DNA of 46,566 nucleotides from an uncultured Alphaproteobacteria bacterium (GCA_902464275.1 CABQIK010000013.1:1-46566), one strand, 5' to 3'. Positions 7,623 through 15,575 are shown, counted from the first letter of the stretch. The notes: generated by a model not told the origin, from the sequence alone. Numbers and translations: made by a program.

Positions 7623-7713
7623 GGATAGATGGCCGAGTGGTCTAAGGCGCACGATTGGAAATCGTGTGTACCTCCAAAGGGTACCGTGAGTTCGAATCTC
7701 ACTCTATCCGCCA
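7623..7713 (+). tRNA. tRNA-Ser(GGA)
   Basis: A 91-nt class II tRNA including encoded CCA. The acceptor stem GGATAGA/TCTATCC is perfect, the discriminator is G, the anticodon loop is ttGGAaa (reads UCC and UCU), there is a variable arm (gtgtacctccaaagggtacc region), and the T-loop is GTTCGAATC. Its 3' end is followed at once by a terminator hairpin and by a duplicated tail at 7874. Confidence 0.95.
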
Positions 7714-7756
7714 TTTACAATAAAGCCCGCCCTTGTGGCGGGTTTTGTTGTAAATG
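7712..7756 (+). terminator. tRNA-Ser terminator whose base includes the CCA end
   Basis: Core stem cccgcc/ggcggg (7726-7731 with 7737-7742) followed by tttt, flanked by outer complementary arms atttacaa (7713-7720) and ttgtaaat (7748-7755). The outer arm begins within the tRNA CCA. Confidence 0.75.
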
Positions 7757-7873
7757 ATGAGGGGAATAGAGATACGAACTCACGAGAAGTGAGTTTGACT
7801 ACAAGCGAAAGGCGGACGGAAGTACGCCGGTCAGCGACAGCTGATGAGCGCAGTGAATGGAGCGTAGCGGAAT

Positions 7874-7896
7874 AATCTCACTCTATCCGCCATTTA
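7874..7896 (+). repeat. Duplicate of the tRNA-Ser 3' end
   Basis: These 23 bp are identical to 7695-7717, which cover the 3' half of the T-arm, the acceptor stem, CCA and four flanking bases of tRNA-Ser. Integrated elements using a tRNA 3' end as attachment site leave copies like this; here the spacing is only 179 bp. Confidence 0.85.
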
Positions 7897-7930
7897 TATA
7901 AAAACCCACCTTTATGGTGGGTTTTTATAT
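7896..7930. terminator. Second terminator after tRNA-Ser tail copy
   Basis: A perfect stem of at least 15 bp (atataaaaacccacc / ggtgggtttttatat) with a 5-nt loop. It follows the duplicated tRNA tail as the first terminator follows the real tRNA, but differs in core sequence. Confidence 0.8.
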
Positions 7931-8012
7931 AAATAATGAATAACAGGAGATACGAACTCACGGAGTGAGTTTCAAGATAAAAAAGCTGTTATCTGCTTTT
8001 TTATCGCCGAAA

Positions 8013-8123
8013 GCGTAGTTTTGTTCGCGAGCAAGGAAAGCGACAGCAACCGCGGCGAGCTTACAAAACAAGTGACCGCAGCGAGTTAGCGATTGCCCTT
8101 TAGGCAGAGCTTACGAGCCAGAA
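8013..8123 (+). repeat. R2 repeat, copy 1 (beside tRNA-Ser)
   Basis: Related to copies at 28979-29083 and 29324-29429. Shared features are gtagttttgtt at the left, TTACAAAACAAGTGACCGC in the middle (identical in all three), cgagttagcga, and gcttacgag-agac at the right. The gttttgt and acaaaac segments are inverted repeats. Confidence 0.7.
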
Positions 8124-8212
8124 GACTACAAGCGAAAGGCTCATACTACCATTACTTTATTCTTTCAAAAAAACGCCATTTCATATTACGCAGCTTAAAT
8201 TAAGTTAACGGT

Positions 8213-8308
8213 AATCACATTTTTGCAACGAAAATATGCAAAAGAATCACATTTTTCAAAGGAAAAAATGGCAAACAATCACATTTTTCAAAGGAAAAAG
8301 CGGGAAAC
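8213..8308 (+). repeat. Three tandem 32-bp repeats
   Basis: Units at 8213-8244, 8245-8276 and 8277-8308 each begin AATCACATTTTT. Units 2 and 3 then share CAAAGGAAAAA and differ at few positions; unit 1 is more diverged. There are no spacers, so it is not a CRISPR array. It lies about 50 bp past the 3' end of the serine recombinase gene. Confidence 0.8.
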
Positions 8309-8357
8309 AATTAATAACCACAAATTTTTTGCTACCCAAAAACAAGTCTATTATAGC

Positions 8358-8963
8358 TTAATCTAACCTCTCCATTCTTTCAATAAAATGTCTTACCGTT
8401 GACCGGTGCACACCTAATGTTTTTGCAATTTGCGATTTAGACAGTCCTTTTTGCAATAGATTTTGTAATCTTTTGCTATTTTTACTGAGTTTTAATTTTT
8501 TAGATTCAGCAGTAAACGGCCGCCCCAGTTTTTTCCCGTTCGCTTTAATATTAGCTAAAGACGATTTTGTTCTTTGCGATATAAGATTGCGTTCTATTTC
8601 AGAGGCCAATCCAAAAGCAAAAGCCAGTACTTTACTTTGTATATCATTACCAAGCCGATAATTTTCTTTTAAGGTCCAAACCTGACAATTTTTATTAAGG
8701 CATGTTTCCAATATTTTCATTACTTCCAACAATGAGCGCCCCAATCTTGATATTTCACAGGTAATCAGTATATCATTTTCCTGCAAACTGTTCAAAAGTT
8801 GCCCTAATTTTCGTTTTTCCAATGCCTTTCTACTTGATATTTTTTCTTCAACCCATTCATCTATTTTTATTCCTTCTTTTTTTGCAAAATTTTTTATCTC
8901 AAATTCTTGATGTTCCAAAGTTTGTTTATTAGAGCTCACTCTAATGTAACCTATTGTTTTCAT
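8358..8963 (-). CDS. Serine recombinase (resolvase/invertase family)
   Basis: A 201-residue protein. The start at 8963 is chosen because ggaga lies 7 nt upstream. The catalytic domain begins MKTIGYIRVSSNKQTLEHQ with nucleophile Ser10, followed by EISRLGRSLLEVM (the conserved S-R-L-R block), the long E helix AFAFGLASEIERNLISQRTKSSLA, GKKLGRP, and a C-terminal HTH (LSKSQIAKTLGVHRSTVRHFIERM). Size and order match small resolvases and Pin-type invertases rather than large integrases. It is near tRNA-Ser repeats and three 32-bp direct repeats. A/T-rich codon choice differs from the housekeeping genes, consistent with recent acquisition. A partner site or invertible segment is not obvious in the window. 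Confidence 0.9.
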   Translation of the reverse strand: MKTIGYIRVSSNKQTLEHQEFEIKNFAKKEGIKIDEWVEEKISSRKALEKRKLGQLLNSLQENDILITCEISRLGRSLLEVMKILETCLNKNCQVWTLKENYRLGNDIQSKVLAFAFGLASEIERNLISQRTKSSLANIKANGKKLGRPFTAESKKLKLSKNSKRLQNLLQKGLSKSQIAKTLGVHRSTVRHFIERMERLD

Positions 8964-9207
8964 AGTAAAAGTCTCCATAAATTTTTCAAAAAAGCTGACA
9001 CATTTAATAGAACGTTAAAGTCAACCGGTTTTTTATCAATTTTGAACTTTTCAAAAAATTGCAGCGAAGTCTTAGAAAATCAATAGTTTCAAGTAAATGC
9101 AATACATACCGAGCCGCTCTTAAAATTTGGTATTTTGTAATATGGCAAAAACGTTGGTTTGTGCCAAAAATGTACTTAACATTTAATTTATAACAGGAGA
9201 AATAAAT

Positions 9208-9708
9208 ATGACTGACAAAAAATCAAACAAACAACCAAAAATATATGTACCAAAATATGTTTCAAAAAATTTAGGTAAAGATGAAAAAATTCTTGTTGCT
9301 GAAAGAACAAGTGCCTGGCTATATATGCCCCTTTGTATTTTTGCTTTCTTATTCGTCATTGCTCCTTGTTTAATTTTGTGTGCATTGGATGGAAACTGCT
9401 CTTTTGTAGCATTGTTTTTTAGCATTCTTATATTATGGTATTGGTTATCAAACAAATGTAAAGAAATGGCAGTGACAAATAAAAAAATTATATTAAAAAA
9501 AGGTATTTTTATTCATGGTACTGATGAGTTACGTTTAGAAAAAGTAGAATCTTCAAATATCAAAAAGAGTTTGTTAGGATTAATTTTCGGATATGGAACA
9601 ATCATTTTTACAGGTACGGGAAACAGAATTATTAAATTTGATGGTATAAAACATCCTCAAGAAGTGAAAAATGCCATAGATGAGGTATTTGAAAAGTATG
9701 GAAAATAA
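9208..9708 (+). CDS. PH-domain (bPH2/YdbT-like) membrane protein
   Basis: A 166-residue protein with a soluble N-terminus, two adjacent membrane helices (about residues 33-52 and 62-79) and a C-terminal bacterial PH domain. The features of the family are present: EKILVAERTSAWLYM before the helices, MAVTNKKIILKKGIF after them, the ELRLEKVESSNIKKSLLGLIFGYGTIIFTGTG block, and HPQEVKNAIDEV at the end. aggaga precedes the ATG. The following lipoprotein gene overlaps by 11 bp, so the two are translated from one message. Function is unknown for this family; the domain usually sits on the cytoplasmic side of the membrane. Confidence 0.85.
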   Translation: MTDKKSNKQPKIYVPKYVSKNLGKDEKILVAERTSAWLYMPLCIFAFLFVIAPCLILCALDGNCSFVALFFSILILWYWLSNKCKEMAVTNKKIILKKGIFIHGTDELRLEKVESSNIKKSLLGLIFGYGTIIFTGTGNRIIKFDGIKHPQEVKNAIDEVFEKYGK

Positions 9709-10603
9709 CTTTATACACAAATTTTTATTGCTTCTTTTACTTAGTGTTCTTTATGGTTGCAAATCACCGGAAACATTGTTAACCGAACAATTTTCCGGTG
9801 AAAAGATTTATGTTTGTCATAAACAACCGACTTTGACTTTGGGCGAAAAGACTATTCAATACATAGAAAAACCAGCTATTAATCATTATCAAATGCTTGT
9901 ACTGAATAGCCGAGGGCACCAAGAAACAATAAATTATACACTCAACTCTAACAATTATATAGCAGAAAACAAAAATATGCTAACCCAAGCTCCTTTCTGT
10001 TCACAATCTGAATATATAGCACTGCAAAATAAATTAAAAAAAGAAAAAGCTCTAGCCAGAGATAAATTAAAAAAACAAAAAGAAAAAGAGAGACAAGAAG
10101 CAAATAAAGCAAAACTGATTGCTCAAAATGCAGATTGTAAACAAGCTATTGAAAAAGCAAAGCATCGTGCTGATGAGATTAATGCAAAAAATTTATTTGT
10201 CTTGGACGAAAGCAAAACATCAACTCAGCCGAACCATACGGGAAATTGGAGTTTTTGTCTTAAAGTTATTGATTATGACAATGCAGGCATTATTGTCCAG
10301 AGCGGTTGCACAGCATCCCCTTTGGTAAATATGTTTCTTGACTCTACTATAGGGTGCGAATATAAATATTATTTTATTTATACTACTGATGCTTATGCCG
10401 ATAGAGAATGCTATAAAAATTGGGAGTATTTTCATGAAGATGCCGGTGTGTATACTTGGAAATATGCTTGGACAAATAAACGACGAATAAGGGCATTTAA
10501 AACTACTAATTTTAAGATTTCAGAAACTGATTATCATACATATTTAAGAGATAAAGATATAAATTGTTGCATACATAATGACAATGTAAGTGTGTGCGAA
10601 TAA
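9698..10603 (+). CDS. Predicted lipoprotein with coiled coil, unknown function
   Basis: A 301-residue protein. The start at 9698 (MENNFIHKFLLLLLLSVLYGC) gives a signal peptide with an LYGC lipobox at Cys21; an ATG 18 bp upstream adds residues that fit less well. A charged helical segment (about residues 105-150, KLKKEKALARDKLKKQKEKE) looks like a coiled coil. The C-terminal part has several cysteines and aromatic residues and no recognised domain. It overlaps the PH-domain gene by 11 bp. Low-GC codon choice matches the recombinase and PH genes, so the three look like one acquired segment ending at tRNA-Gln. Confidence 0.75.
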   Translation: MENNFIHKFLLLLLLSVLYGCKSPETLLTEQFSGEKIYVCHKQPTLTLGEKTIQYIEKPAINHYQMLVLNSRGHQETINYTLNSNNYIAENKNMLTQAPFCSQSEYIALQNKLKKEKALARDKLKKQKEKERQEANKAKLIAQNADCKQAIEKAKHRADEINAKNLFVLDESKTSTQPNHTGNWSFCLKVIDYDNAGIIVQSGCTASPLVNMFLDSTIGCEYKYYFIYTTDAYADRECYKNWEYFHEDAGVYTWKYAWTNKRRIRAFKTTNFKISETDYHTYLRDKDINCCIHNDNVSVCE

Positions 10604-10632
10604 CATTAAAATAACCACGTACAAACCATAAA

Positions 10633-10665
10633 AAAAGGCTTGTGAGCATAAATCACAAGCCTTTT
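10633..10665. terminator. Terminator shared by the lipoprotein gene and tRNA-Gln
   Basis: A 13-bp perfect stem (aaaaggcttgtga / tcacaagcctttt). It lies between convergent transcripts and can act on both strands. The CCA of the tRNA (10671-10673) could pair with a further upstream cca (10626-10628). Confidence 0.85.
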
Positions 10666-10670
10666 CAGAT

Positions 10671-10744
10671 TGGCTGCTTTGCCTGGATTCGAACCAAGAT
10701 TAACGGAGTCAGAGTCCGCTGTCCTACCATTAGACGACAAAGCA
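10671..10744 (-). tRNA. tRNA-Gln(CTG)
   Basis: A 74-nt tRNA including CCA. The acceptor stem TGCTTTG/CAAAGCA is perfect, the D-arm is GTC-TAATGGTA-GGAC, the anticodon loop is ctCTGac, and the T-loop is GGTTCGAATCC. Beginning with T:A at 1:72 is usual for tRNA-Gln. No tail duplication is seen here, unlike at the Ser, Arg and Leu genes. Confidence 0.93.
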
Positions 10745-10872
10745 ATATTCTGTCTGTAATCGTGTTAATACGACTTTTTATTGCATAAGTCAAATATTTT
10801 TTAACATATTTTGCTTAAAAAACTTATATTATATATTATTCAACAGTTCCGCCCCTTTTAACGGAGACATAT

Positions 10873-11241
10873 ATGTTTAAAATTACCAACGAAAAAATCA
10901 TTGCTTTTTTTAAGCTTCTTTGGAAAAAGCAACCTAAAGCAACTGAAATATCGCCTGCGCAAGCCGCTAAAATCCAAAAACAAAATTACATAAATTCAAA
11001 CCGCAAGCTTGAAAATATATGTACTCCGCCATACTTAACCATTGCCGCGCAGCTTGGCGACAAACAGCAGGCGGTGTTTGAGGCGACCGTTACCTATTTG
11101 TGCGCCATTGCCCAAAACGAGCCCAAATATCAAACCCAAATCATCGGTATTTTAGGCGCATACATGAACAATCACAAATCTAAAACCGACCACATTGCCT
11201 TTATTGAGAGCATGATGATTAAACATAAATGGTCTGTCTAA
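10873..11241 (+). CDS. Unknown 122-aa protein
   Basis: No family recognised. The first 20 residues are hydrophobic and basic (MFKITNEKIIAFFKLLWKKQ), possibly an amphipathic anchor. The rest is helical and soluble (LTIAAQLGDKQQAVFEATVTYLCAIAQNEPKYQ). cggag lies 7 nt before the ATG. It stands alone between tRNA-Gln and the cold-shock gene. Confidence 0.65.
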   Translation: MFKITNEKIIAFFKLLWKKQPKATEISPAQAAKIQKQNYINSNRKLENICTPPYLTIAAQLGDKQQAVFEATVTYLCAIAQNEPKYQTQIIGILGAYMNNHKSKTDHIAFIESMMIKHKWSV

Positions 11242-11302
11242 CCGACATATTTTGCCACATTGCAATTTTAAGACGAATACAAGGATTGGTGATTATTTTT
11301 GC

Positions 11303-11331
11303 TTGACAGGCGTGCATTTTTATACTAACAT
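11303..11331 (+). promoter_or_regulatory. sigma70-type promoter of the cold-shock gene
   Basis: TTGACA (11303-11308), a 17-bp spacer and TAACAT (11326-11331). This leaves a leader of about 45 nt before the ATG at 11384. Confidence 0.65.
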
Positions 11332-11383
11332 GCGCATGTGACTGAATATTTTATCAAACAAAATACTGAAAGGACATAATGTC

Positions 11384-11590
11384 ATGTGTATCGGTCAAGT
11401 AAAATGGTACAACACCAAAAAAGGTTACGGATTTATTCAACCTGAAGACGACGGAAAAGATGTTTTTGTACATGTTACCAAACTGGAAGAAAAAGGAATT
11501 AAAAAACTAAATGACGGTCAAAAGGTCAGCTATGAACTTTATGACGACAGAGGCCGCATAGCTGCCGGCAATATTGAACTTTTATCATAA
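11384..11590 (+). CDS. Cold-shock protein (CspA family)
   Basis: A 68-residue single cold-shock domain. RNP1 is present as KGYGFIQ and RNP2 as VFVHV, and the family ending GRIAAGNIELL is recognisable. It binds single-stranded RNA and DNA as an RNA chaperone. aaagga precedes the ATG. The second residue is Cys (MCIGQVKWYN), which is less common. Monocistronic, with a clear promoter. Confidence 0.95.
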   Translation: MCIGQVKWYNTKKGYGFIQPEDDGKDVFVHVTKLEEKGIKKLNDGQKVSYELYDDRGRIAAGNIELLS

Positions 11591-11669
11591 AAGCCTGTTT
11601 ACTTTCATTTTCTTAGGGCTTCGCTATTTTTAACGAGGCCTGTTATTTTGATAACAACCCGTATCCCGT

Positions 11670-13028
11670 TTAATTTTGTTCTAAAACCCGCACAATATCT
11701 TCAGTCACTTTTTTAGCATCGCCGTAAAGCATTACGGTATTATCTGCATAAAACAACGGGTTATCAACCCCCGAATATCCGGCATTTAAGGAGCGCTTCA
11801 CAAAAAACACCGTCCCTGCTTTTTCAACCTCAAGCACCGGCATTCCGTATATCGGCAACGAACTATCGGTGCGAGCCGCCGGATTGGTAATATCGTTTGC
11901 CCCGATAACATAAGCGGCGTCAGCCGTTGCAAATTCATGATTAGCTTCATCAAGCTCTAAAACATCATCATAAGGCACATTAGCCTCCGCAAGCAGCACA
12001 TTCATGTGCCCAGGCATGCGCCCCGCCACCGGATGCACGGCAAATTTAACTTCAACTTTATACTTATTTTTCAAAACATTCGCCATGGCCTGCAAAGCAT
12101 GTTGCGCTTGCGCCGCCGCCATGCCGTACCCCGGAACGATTATCACCTTTCCCGCATTTTCAAGCACAAACGCGGCATCTTCATAATTACCGACATGTAC
12201 GCTTTTTTGCTCATTAACCGCAGCTGTTTTTTCAGTCAATGCTCTGCGCCCGAAAACAATCGCAAAAAGCGAGCGATTAACCGCCTTGGTCATAACAAAC
12301 GCCAAAATAGTTCCGCTCGCGCCGATTAATGCTCCGGTAATAATCAAACCCACATTCGCAAGCGAAAACCCGATACCGGCCGCCGCCCAACCCGAACAAG
12401 CATTAAGCACTGAAATAATTATCGGCATATCCGCTCCGCCCACCGGCAAAGTAATAAATGCGCCCAAAAGCACCGCCGCCAAAGCCAACAAATAAGCTGA
12501 AACCAAACTGCCGCTGACAGCATATTCCGCCCACATTGCCATCGTAAACAAAAGTAAAACCGCATTAATCGCATTATGCAACGGAAAAACGCCAAAATCC
12601 GAGCGCATAATTCCGTGCAGCTTGGCAAAAGCAACTATTGAGCCCGCAAAAGCCACGCTGCCGATAACAATTCCGACTGAAACCTGAAACGGATACAATG
12701 TTCCGTTCCACACTTCCGCAAGCCCGATTAAAGCCGATGCCAATCCGCCCAAACCGTTAAAAGCCGCTATCATTTGCGGCAACGCCGTAATTTTAACTTT
12801 TAATCCGCTGAAAATTCCGATAACCGCGCCGATAAATATCGCCAAAAGTATCCATATTAAATTATGCTCCGGCAAAACGCCGAGCGTTGCCGTTACCGCA
12901 ATCGCCATACCCGCAATTCCGAGCCGATTGCCGAACCTTGCCGTTTGCGGTGATGCCAATCCGCGAATGGCCGCTATAAACAAGCAACCGGCAAGCAGAT
13001 AAACCAACAACAGCCATTCATTTTGCAT
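11670..13028 (-). CDS. pntB: NAD(P) transhydrogenase subunit beta
   Basis: A 452-residue membrane protein: about eight or nine hydrophobic helices in the first 280 residues, then the NADP(H)-binding domain III. Recognisable segments are VIIVPGYGMAAAQAQHAL, VKFAVHPVAGRMPGHMNVLLAEANVPYD, ADAAYVIGANDITNPAA and VFFVKRSLNAGYSGVDNPLFY, all typical of PntB. The enzyme couples proton import to NADPH formation at the inner membrane. The start at 13028 (MQNEWLLLVYLL) is chosen because it matches the family N-terminus and has aaggg upstream; the gene overlaps pntAB by 11 bp. It is last in the operon. Confidence 0.95.
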   Translation of the reverse strand: MQNEWLLLVYLLAGCLFIAAIRGLASPQTARFGNRLGIAGMAIAVTATLGVLPEHNLIWILLAIFIGAVIGIFSGLKVKITALPQMIAAFNGLGGLASALIGLAEVWNGTLYPFQVSVGIVIGSVAFAGSIVAFAKLHGIMRSDFGVFPLHNAINAVLLLFTMAMWAEYAVSGSLVSAYLLALAAVLLGAFITLPVGGADMPIIISVLNACSGWAAAGIGFSLANVGLIITGALIGASGTILAFVMTKAVNRSLFAIVFGRRALTEKTAAVNEQKSVHVGNYEDAAFVLENAGKVIIVPGYGMAAAQAQHALQAMANVLKNKYKVEVKFAVHPVAGRMPGHMNVLLAEANVPYDDVLELDEANHEFATADAAYVIGANDITNPAARTDSSLPIYGMPVLEVEKAGTVFFVKRSLNAGYSGVDNPLFYADNTVMLYGDAKKVTEDIVRVLEQN

Positions 13029-13311
13029 TGTTATTACCCTTTTTCTTAAACATTGCCAACATACGGGCTGAAACCGTAAACCCGCCGAAAATATTAACCG
13101 CGGCCAAAAATACCGCCGCAATACTCAACACTTCGGCAATAATGGTTTGCGCATATGCCGCGGTAATCAGCGCGCCGATAATCACCACACCCGAAATGGC
13201 ATTTGAAACGCTCATTAAAGGCGAATGCAGCGCCGGAGTAACGCCCCACACCACATAATATCCCACAAAACATGCAAGCACAAAAACGGTAATCAGTAAC
13301 ACCAATATCAT
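13018..13311 (-). CDS. pntAB: NAD(P) transhydrogenase subunit alpha, membrane part
   Basis: A 97-residue protein with three membrane helices containing the conserved GVTPALHSPLMSVSNAISG segment. In many alphaproteobacteria the alpha subunit is split into soluble PntAA and this membrane piece. It overlaps pntAA by 4 bp (ATGA) and pntB by 11 bp, indicating translational coupling. Confidence 0.95.
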   Translation of the reverse strand: MILVLLITVFVLACFVGYYVVWGVTPALHSPLMSVSNAISGVVIIGALITAAYAQTIIAEVLSIAAVFLAAVNIFGGFTVSARMLAMFKKKGNNNAK

Positions 13312-14390
13312 TTGCCGCCCTCCTTTATTTCATATCCGCACAACGCGATTGCTTTTAATATTTCATCGCCTTCCGGCAGACTGAAGTTTTTACCTCCGTA
13401 CATTTCAAACAAATTAAGTATATTGCGCGCAAACAATTTACTTGCCGTATCAGGCACCAAAGCCGCCAAATTGCGCTCGGCCACCAACAATAAATCCGCC
13501 CGCAGATTTTCAGAGGCAACGTTACCGCCCGCCATATCCACAATTACCGCATGCGCCGGCATAACCGAAGCCATGGCGGCGCTGACCAATTCCGGAACTT
13601 TACCGCCGGCCGCCAAAGCGGTTGTAATTAAAATATCCGTCTGCTTTAATTGCTCGGTAACAATCAGTTTTTGCTTTGCCAAATATTGCGCCGAAACTTC
13701 TCCGGCATAACCTGAACGATTTTCAAAATCGGCGTTATCATCAACCGTTAAAAACCTGCCGCCCAACGATTCCACCTGCTCCCGCGCCGATGCCCGCACA
13801 TCTGAGGCATAAACCACCGCGCCCATACGCTTTAAAGTGGCGATTGCCTGCAAACCGGCCACTCCGGCGCCAAGCACCAACGCCTTGGCCGGAACCACCG
13901 TGCCCGCCGCCGTCATCATGAGCGGAACCGCTCTGTTTAGCAAATTCATACCGAGCATTGCCGCTTTATACCCGCCGATATTGCTTTGTGATGACAAAAT
14001 ATCCGCCGCCTGCGCGCGCGAGATACGCGGCATACGCTCCAATGCCAACACCGTAACGCCGGTTTTAGCTAATTTTTCCGCCCGCTGCGGATATTTAAAA
14101 CTTTCAAAATCGGCAATCAAAATTTGTTTGTTGCGCAACCGATTATATTCATTTTCAGGCACGCCCCACACCGATAAAATAATATCGGCATTATCAAAAA
14201 TATTTTGCTGATTAATAATAATGTCGGCGCCGGCGGCTGAATATAACTTATCCTCAAAACCGGCGGCAATCCCCGCTCCGCTTTCAACCATAACCTCAAA
14301 ACCCCAAGCCGTATACTTCATAACGGTTTCGGGCACGGCCGCCACTCTGTTTTCACCGGCTCTTTGCTCTTTTAATACCCCGATTTTCAT
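13308..14390 (-). CDS. pntAA: NAD(P) transhydrogenase subunit alpha, NAD-binding part
   Basis: A 360-residue soluble domain I protein starting MKIGVLKEQRAGENRVAAVPETV, typical of PntAA and alanine dehydrogenase relatives. The Rossmann motif VLGAGVAGLQAIATLKRMGAVV (about residues 170-190) binds NAD(H). The family blocks SSQSNIGGYKA, RAQAADILSSQ and VPDTASKLFARNILNLF are also present. gaggga precedes the ATG. First gene of pntAA-pntAB-pntB; divergent from the CHR transporter pair. Confidence 0.95.
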   Translation of the reverse strand: MKIGVLKEQRAGENRVAAVPETVMKYTAWGFEVMVESGAGIAAGFEDKLYSAAGADIIINQQNIFDNADIILSVWGVPENEYNRLRNKQILIADFESFKYPQRAEKLAKTGVTVLALERMPRISRAQAADILSSQSNIGGYKAAMLGMNLLNRAVPLMMTAAGTVVPAKALVLGAGVAGLQAIATLKRMGAVVYASDVRASAREQVESLGGRFLTVDDNADFENRSGYAGEVSAQYLAKQKLIVTEQLKQTDILITTALAAGGKVPELVSAAMASVMPAHAVIVDMAGGNVASENLRADLLLVAERNLAALVPDTASKLFARNILNLFEMYGGKNFSLPEGDEILKAIALCGYEIKEGGK

Positions 14391-14468
14391 TTTATTCCCT
14401 CAAAAAAGCTTTTCTTGCGATTTATTTTAATATAATATCGCTTTTGAACTTAACCAGAGGACGGCTAA

Positions 14469-15047
14469 ATGAAAAAATATATTGAACTTTTTACCTCGTT
14501 TTTCAAAACCGGATTATTTACATTCGGCGGCGGCTATGCCATGCTGCCGTTATTAAAAGCCGAAGTTTGCGAAAAACGCAAATGGGTTACTGAAGACGAA
14601 CTGCTTGATTACTTTTCCATCGGACAATGCACCCCCGGAATTATTGCCATTAATGTTTCAACCTTTTGCGGCTATAAATTAAGCGGAATTAAAGGCGCTG
14701 TTATCTCCACCACCGCCATGGTGTTGCCGTCGCTGATTATTATCACTTTAATTGCCGCCGTGCTGAGCCGCTATATGCAGCTCCCGATTATCGCCAGCGC
14801 TTTTGCCGGCATCAGACTTGGCGTAACCGCTCTGCTGCTTAATTTAATTTTTGACACCGGCCGCAAAATTTTCAAAGAAAGCCGACACCGCCGCCTGCAC
14901 GCTTTTATTTTTATATCTGCGCTTGTTTTACTGTTATTCGGCGGAGTTTCGGCGGTATTTATCGTTATTATGGCGGCTTGCCTCGGCTTCTTGCCTGATT
15001 TTATTCCCGCCAGGTTTAAAAACATTTTTCACGGAAAAAACAAATGA
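14469..15047 (+). CDS. Chromate transporter family (CHR) protein, first half-size subunit
   Basis: A 192-residue membrane protein with the CHR-family N-terminal signature FKTGLFTFGGGYAMLPLL and the second conserved block FSIGQCTPGIIAINVSTFCGYKLSG. About five or six hydrophobic helices follow. Short CHR proteins act as pairs of homologous half transporters with opposite topology. It overlaps the next gene by 4 bp. Members export chromate or related oxyanions; the natural substrate here cannot be told from sequence. Confidence 0.9.
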   Translation: MKKYIELFTSFFKTGLFTFGGGYAMLPLLKAEVCEKRKWVTEDELLDYFSIGQCTPGIIAINVSTFCGYKLSGIKGAVISTTAMVLPSLIIITLIAAVLSRYMQLPIIASAFAGIRLGVTALLLNLIFDTGRKIFKESRHRRLHAFIFISALVLLLFGGVSAVFIVIMAACLGFLPDFIPARFKNIFHGKNK

Positions 15048-15562
15048 TATACGCTCTGCTGTTTTATGAATTTTTCAAAATCGGACTGTTTGCCATCGGC
15101 GGCGGCGCCGTAACCATTCCGTTTTTGTTTGACTTAACCGAAAAATACGATTGGTTTACCACCGCGCAATTAACCGATATGATTGCGGTTGCCGAATCCA
15201 CTCCCGGGCCGTTGGGCGTAAATATGGCCACTTTTGCCGGTTTTCAAAGCGCCGGTATTTTGGGCGGAATTATCGCCACTTTCGGATTGGTGCTTCCTTC
15301 TGTCGTCATCATTATCTGGATTTCAAAATTATTAAAACAATTTTCGTGCAATCCGCATGTGCAAACCCTGCTTGCCTCTATAAGACCGGGGGTTTTGGCG
15401 CTGATAATCTTTGCCGGTTGGCAAATTGCCCGCATCAGCATTGTTAATTTGCTCTCGCTCATAATTTTCAGCGTCTTGACAGTTTTAATTTACTTTTATA
15501 AAAAGAGTCCTATATTTTATATACTGATTTCAGCGGCAGCCGGAATTATATTCAAACTTTAA
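15044..15562 (+). CDS. Chromate transporter family (CHR) protein, second half-size subunit
   Basis: A 172-residue partner of the preceding gene, with FFKIGLFAIGGGAVTIPFL and AVAESTPGPLGVNMATFAGFQSAG, the same two family blocks. The 4-bp ATGA overlap indicates coupled translation of the pair. The next gene, a PfkB kinase, starts 13 bp after the stop and is probably on the same transcript, though no functional link is evident. Confidence 0.9.
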   Translation: MIYALLFYEFFKIGLFAIGGGAVTIPFLFDLTEKYDWFTTAQLTDMIAVAESTPGPLGVNMATFAGFQSAGILGGIIATFGLVLPSVVIIIWISKLLKQFSCNPHVQTLLASIRPGVLALIIFAGWQIARISIVNLLSLIIFSVLTVLIYFYKKSPIFYILISAAAGIIFKL

Positions 15563-15575
15563 GAAAGGTCAAAAT

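Larger units (their letters stand above)
7757..8140 (+). repeat. tRNA-Ser-associated repeat array
   Basis: Gene-free DNA built from modules. First module: gagatacgaactcac (7769-7783), a T-arm-like GTGAGTTTGA (7789-7798), the block GACTACAAGCGAAAGGC (7797-7813), GAGCGCAGTG, then a copy of the tRNA 3' end (7874-7896) and a second terminator (7896-7930). Second module: the same gagatacgaactcac (7947-7961) and gtgagttt, an A/T hairpin, the R2 repeat (8013-8123) and again GACTACAAGCGAAAGGC (8124-8140). The block TTTGACTACAAGCGAAAG recurs beside tRNA-Leu (41324-41341, opposite strand) and R2 recurs beside tRNA-Arg. Confidence 0.75.

Noticed and set aside
7874..7896. Second tRNA-Ser gene
   Set aside because: Only the 3' T-arm half, acceptor strand and CCA are present; there is no D-arm or anticodon.
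8213..8308. Short CRISPR-like array
   Set aside because: The repeats abut directly and are similar along the whole 32-bp unit; there are no unique spacers and no cas genes nearby.
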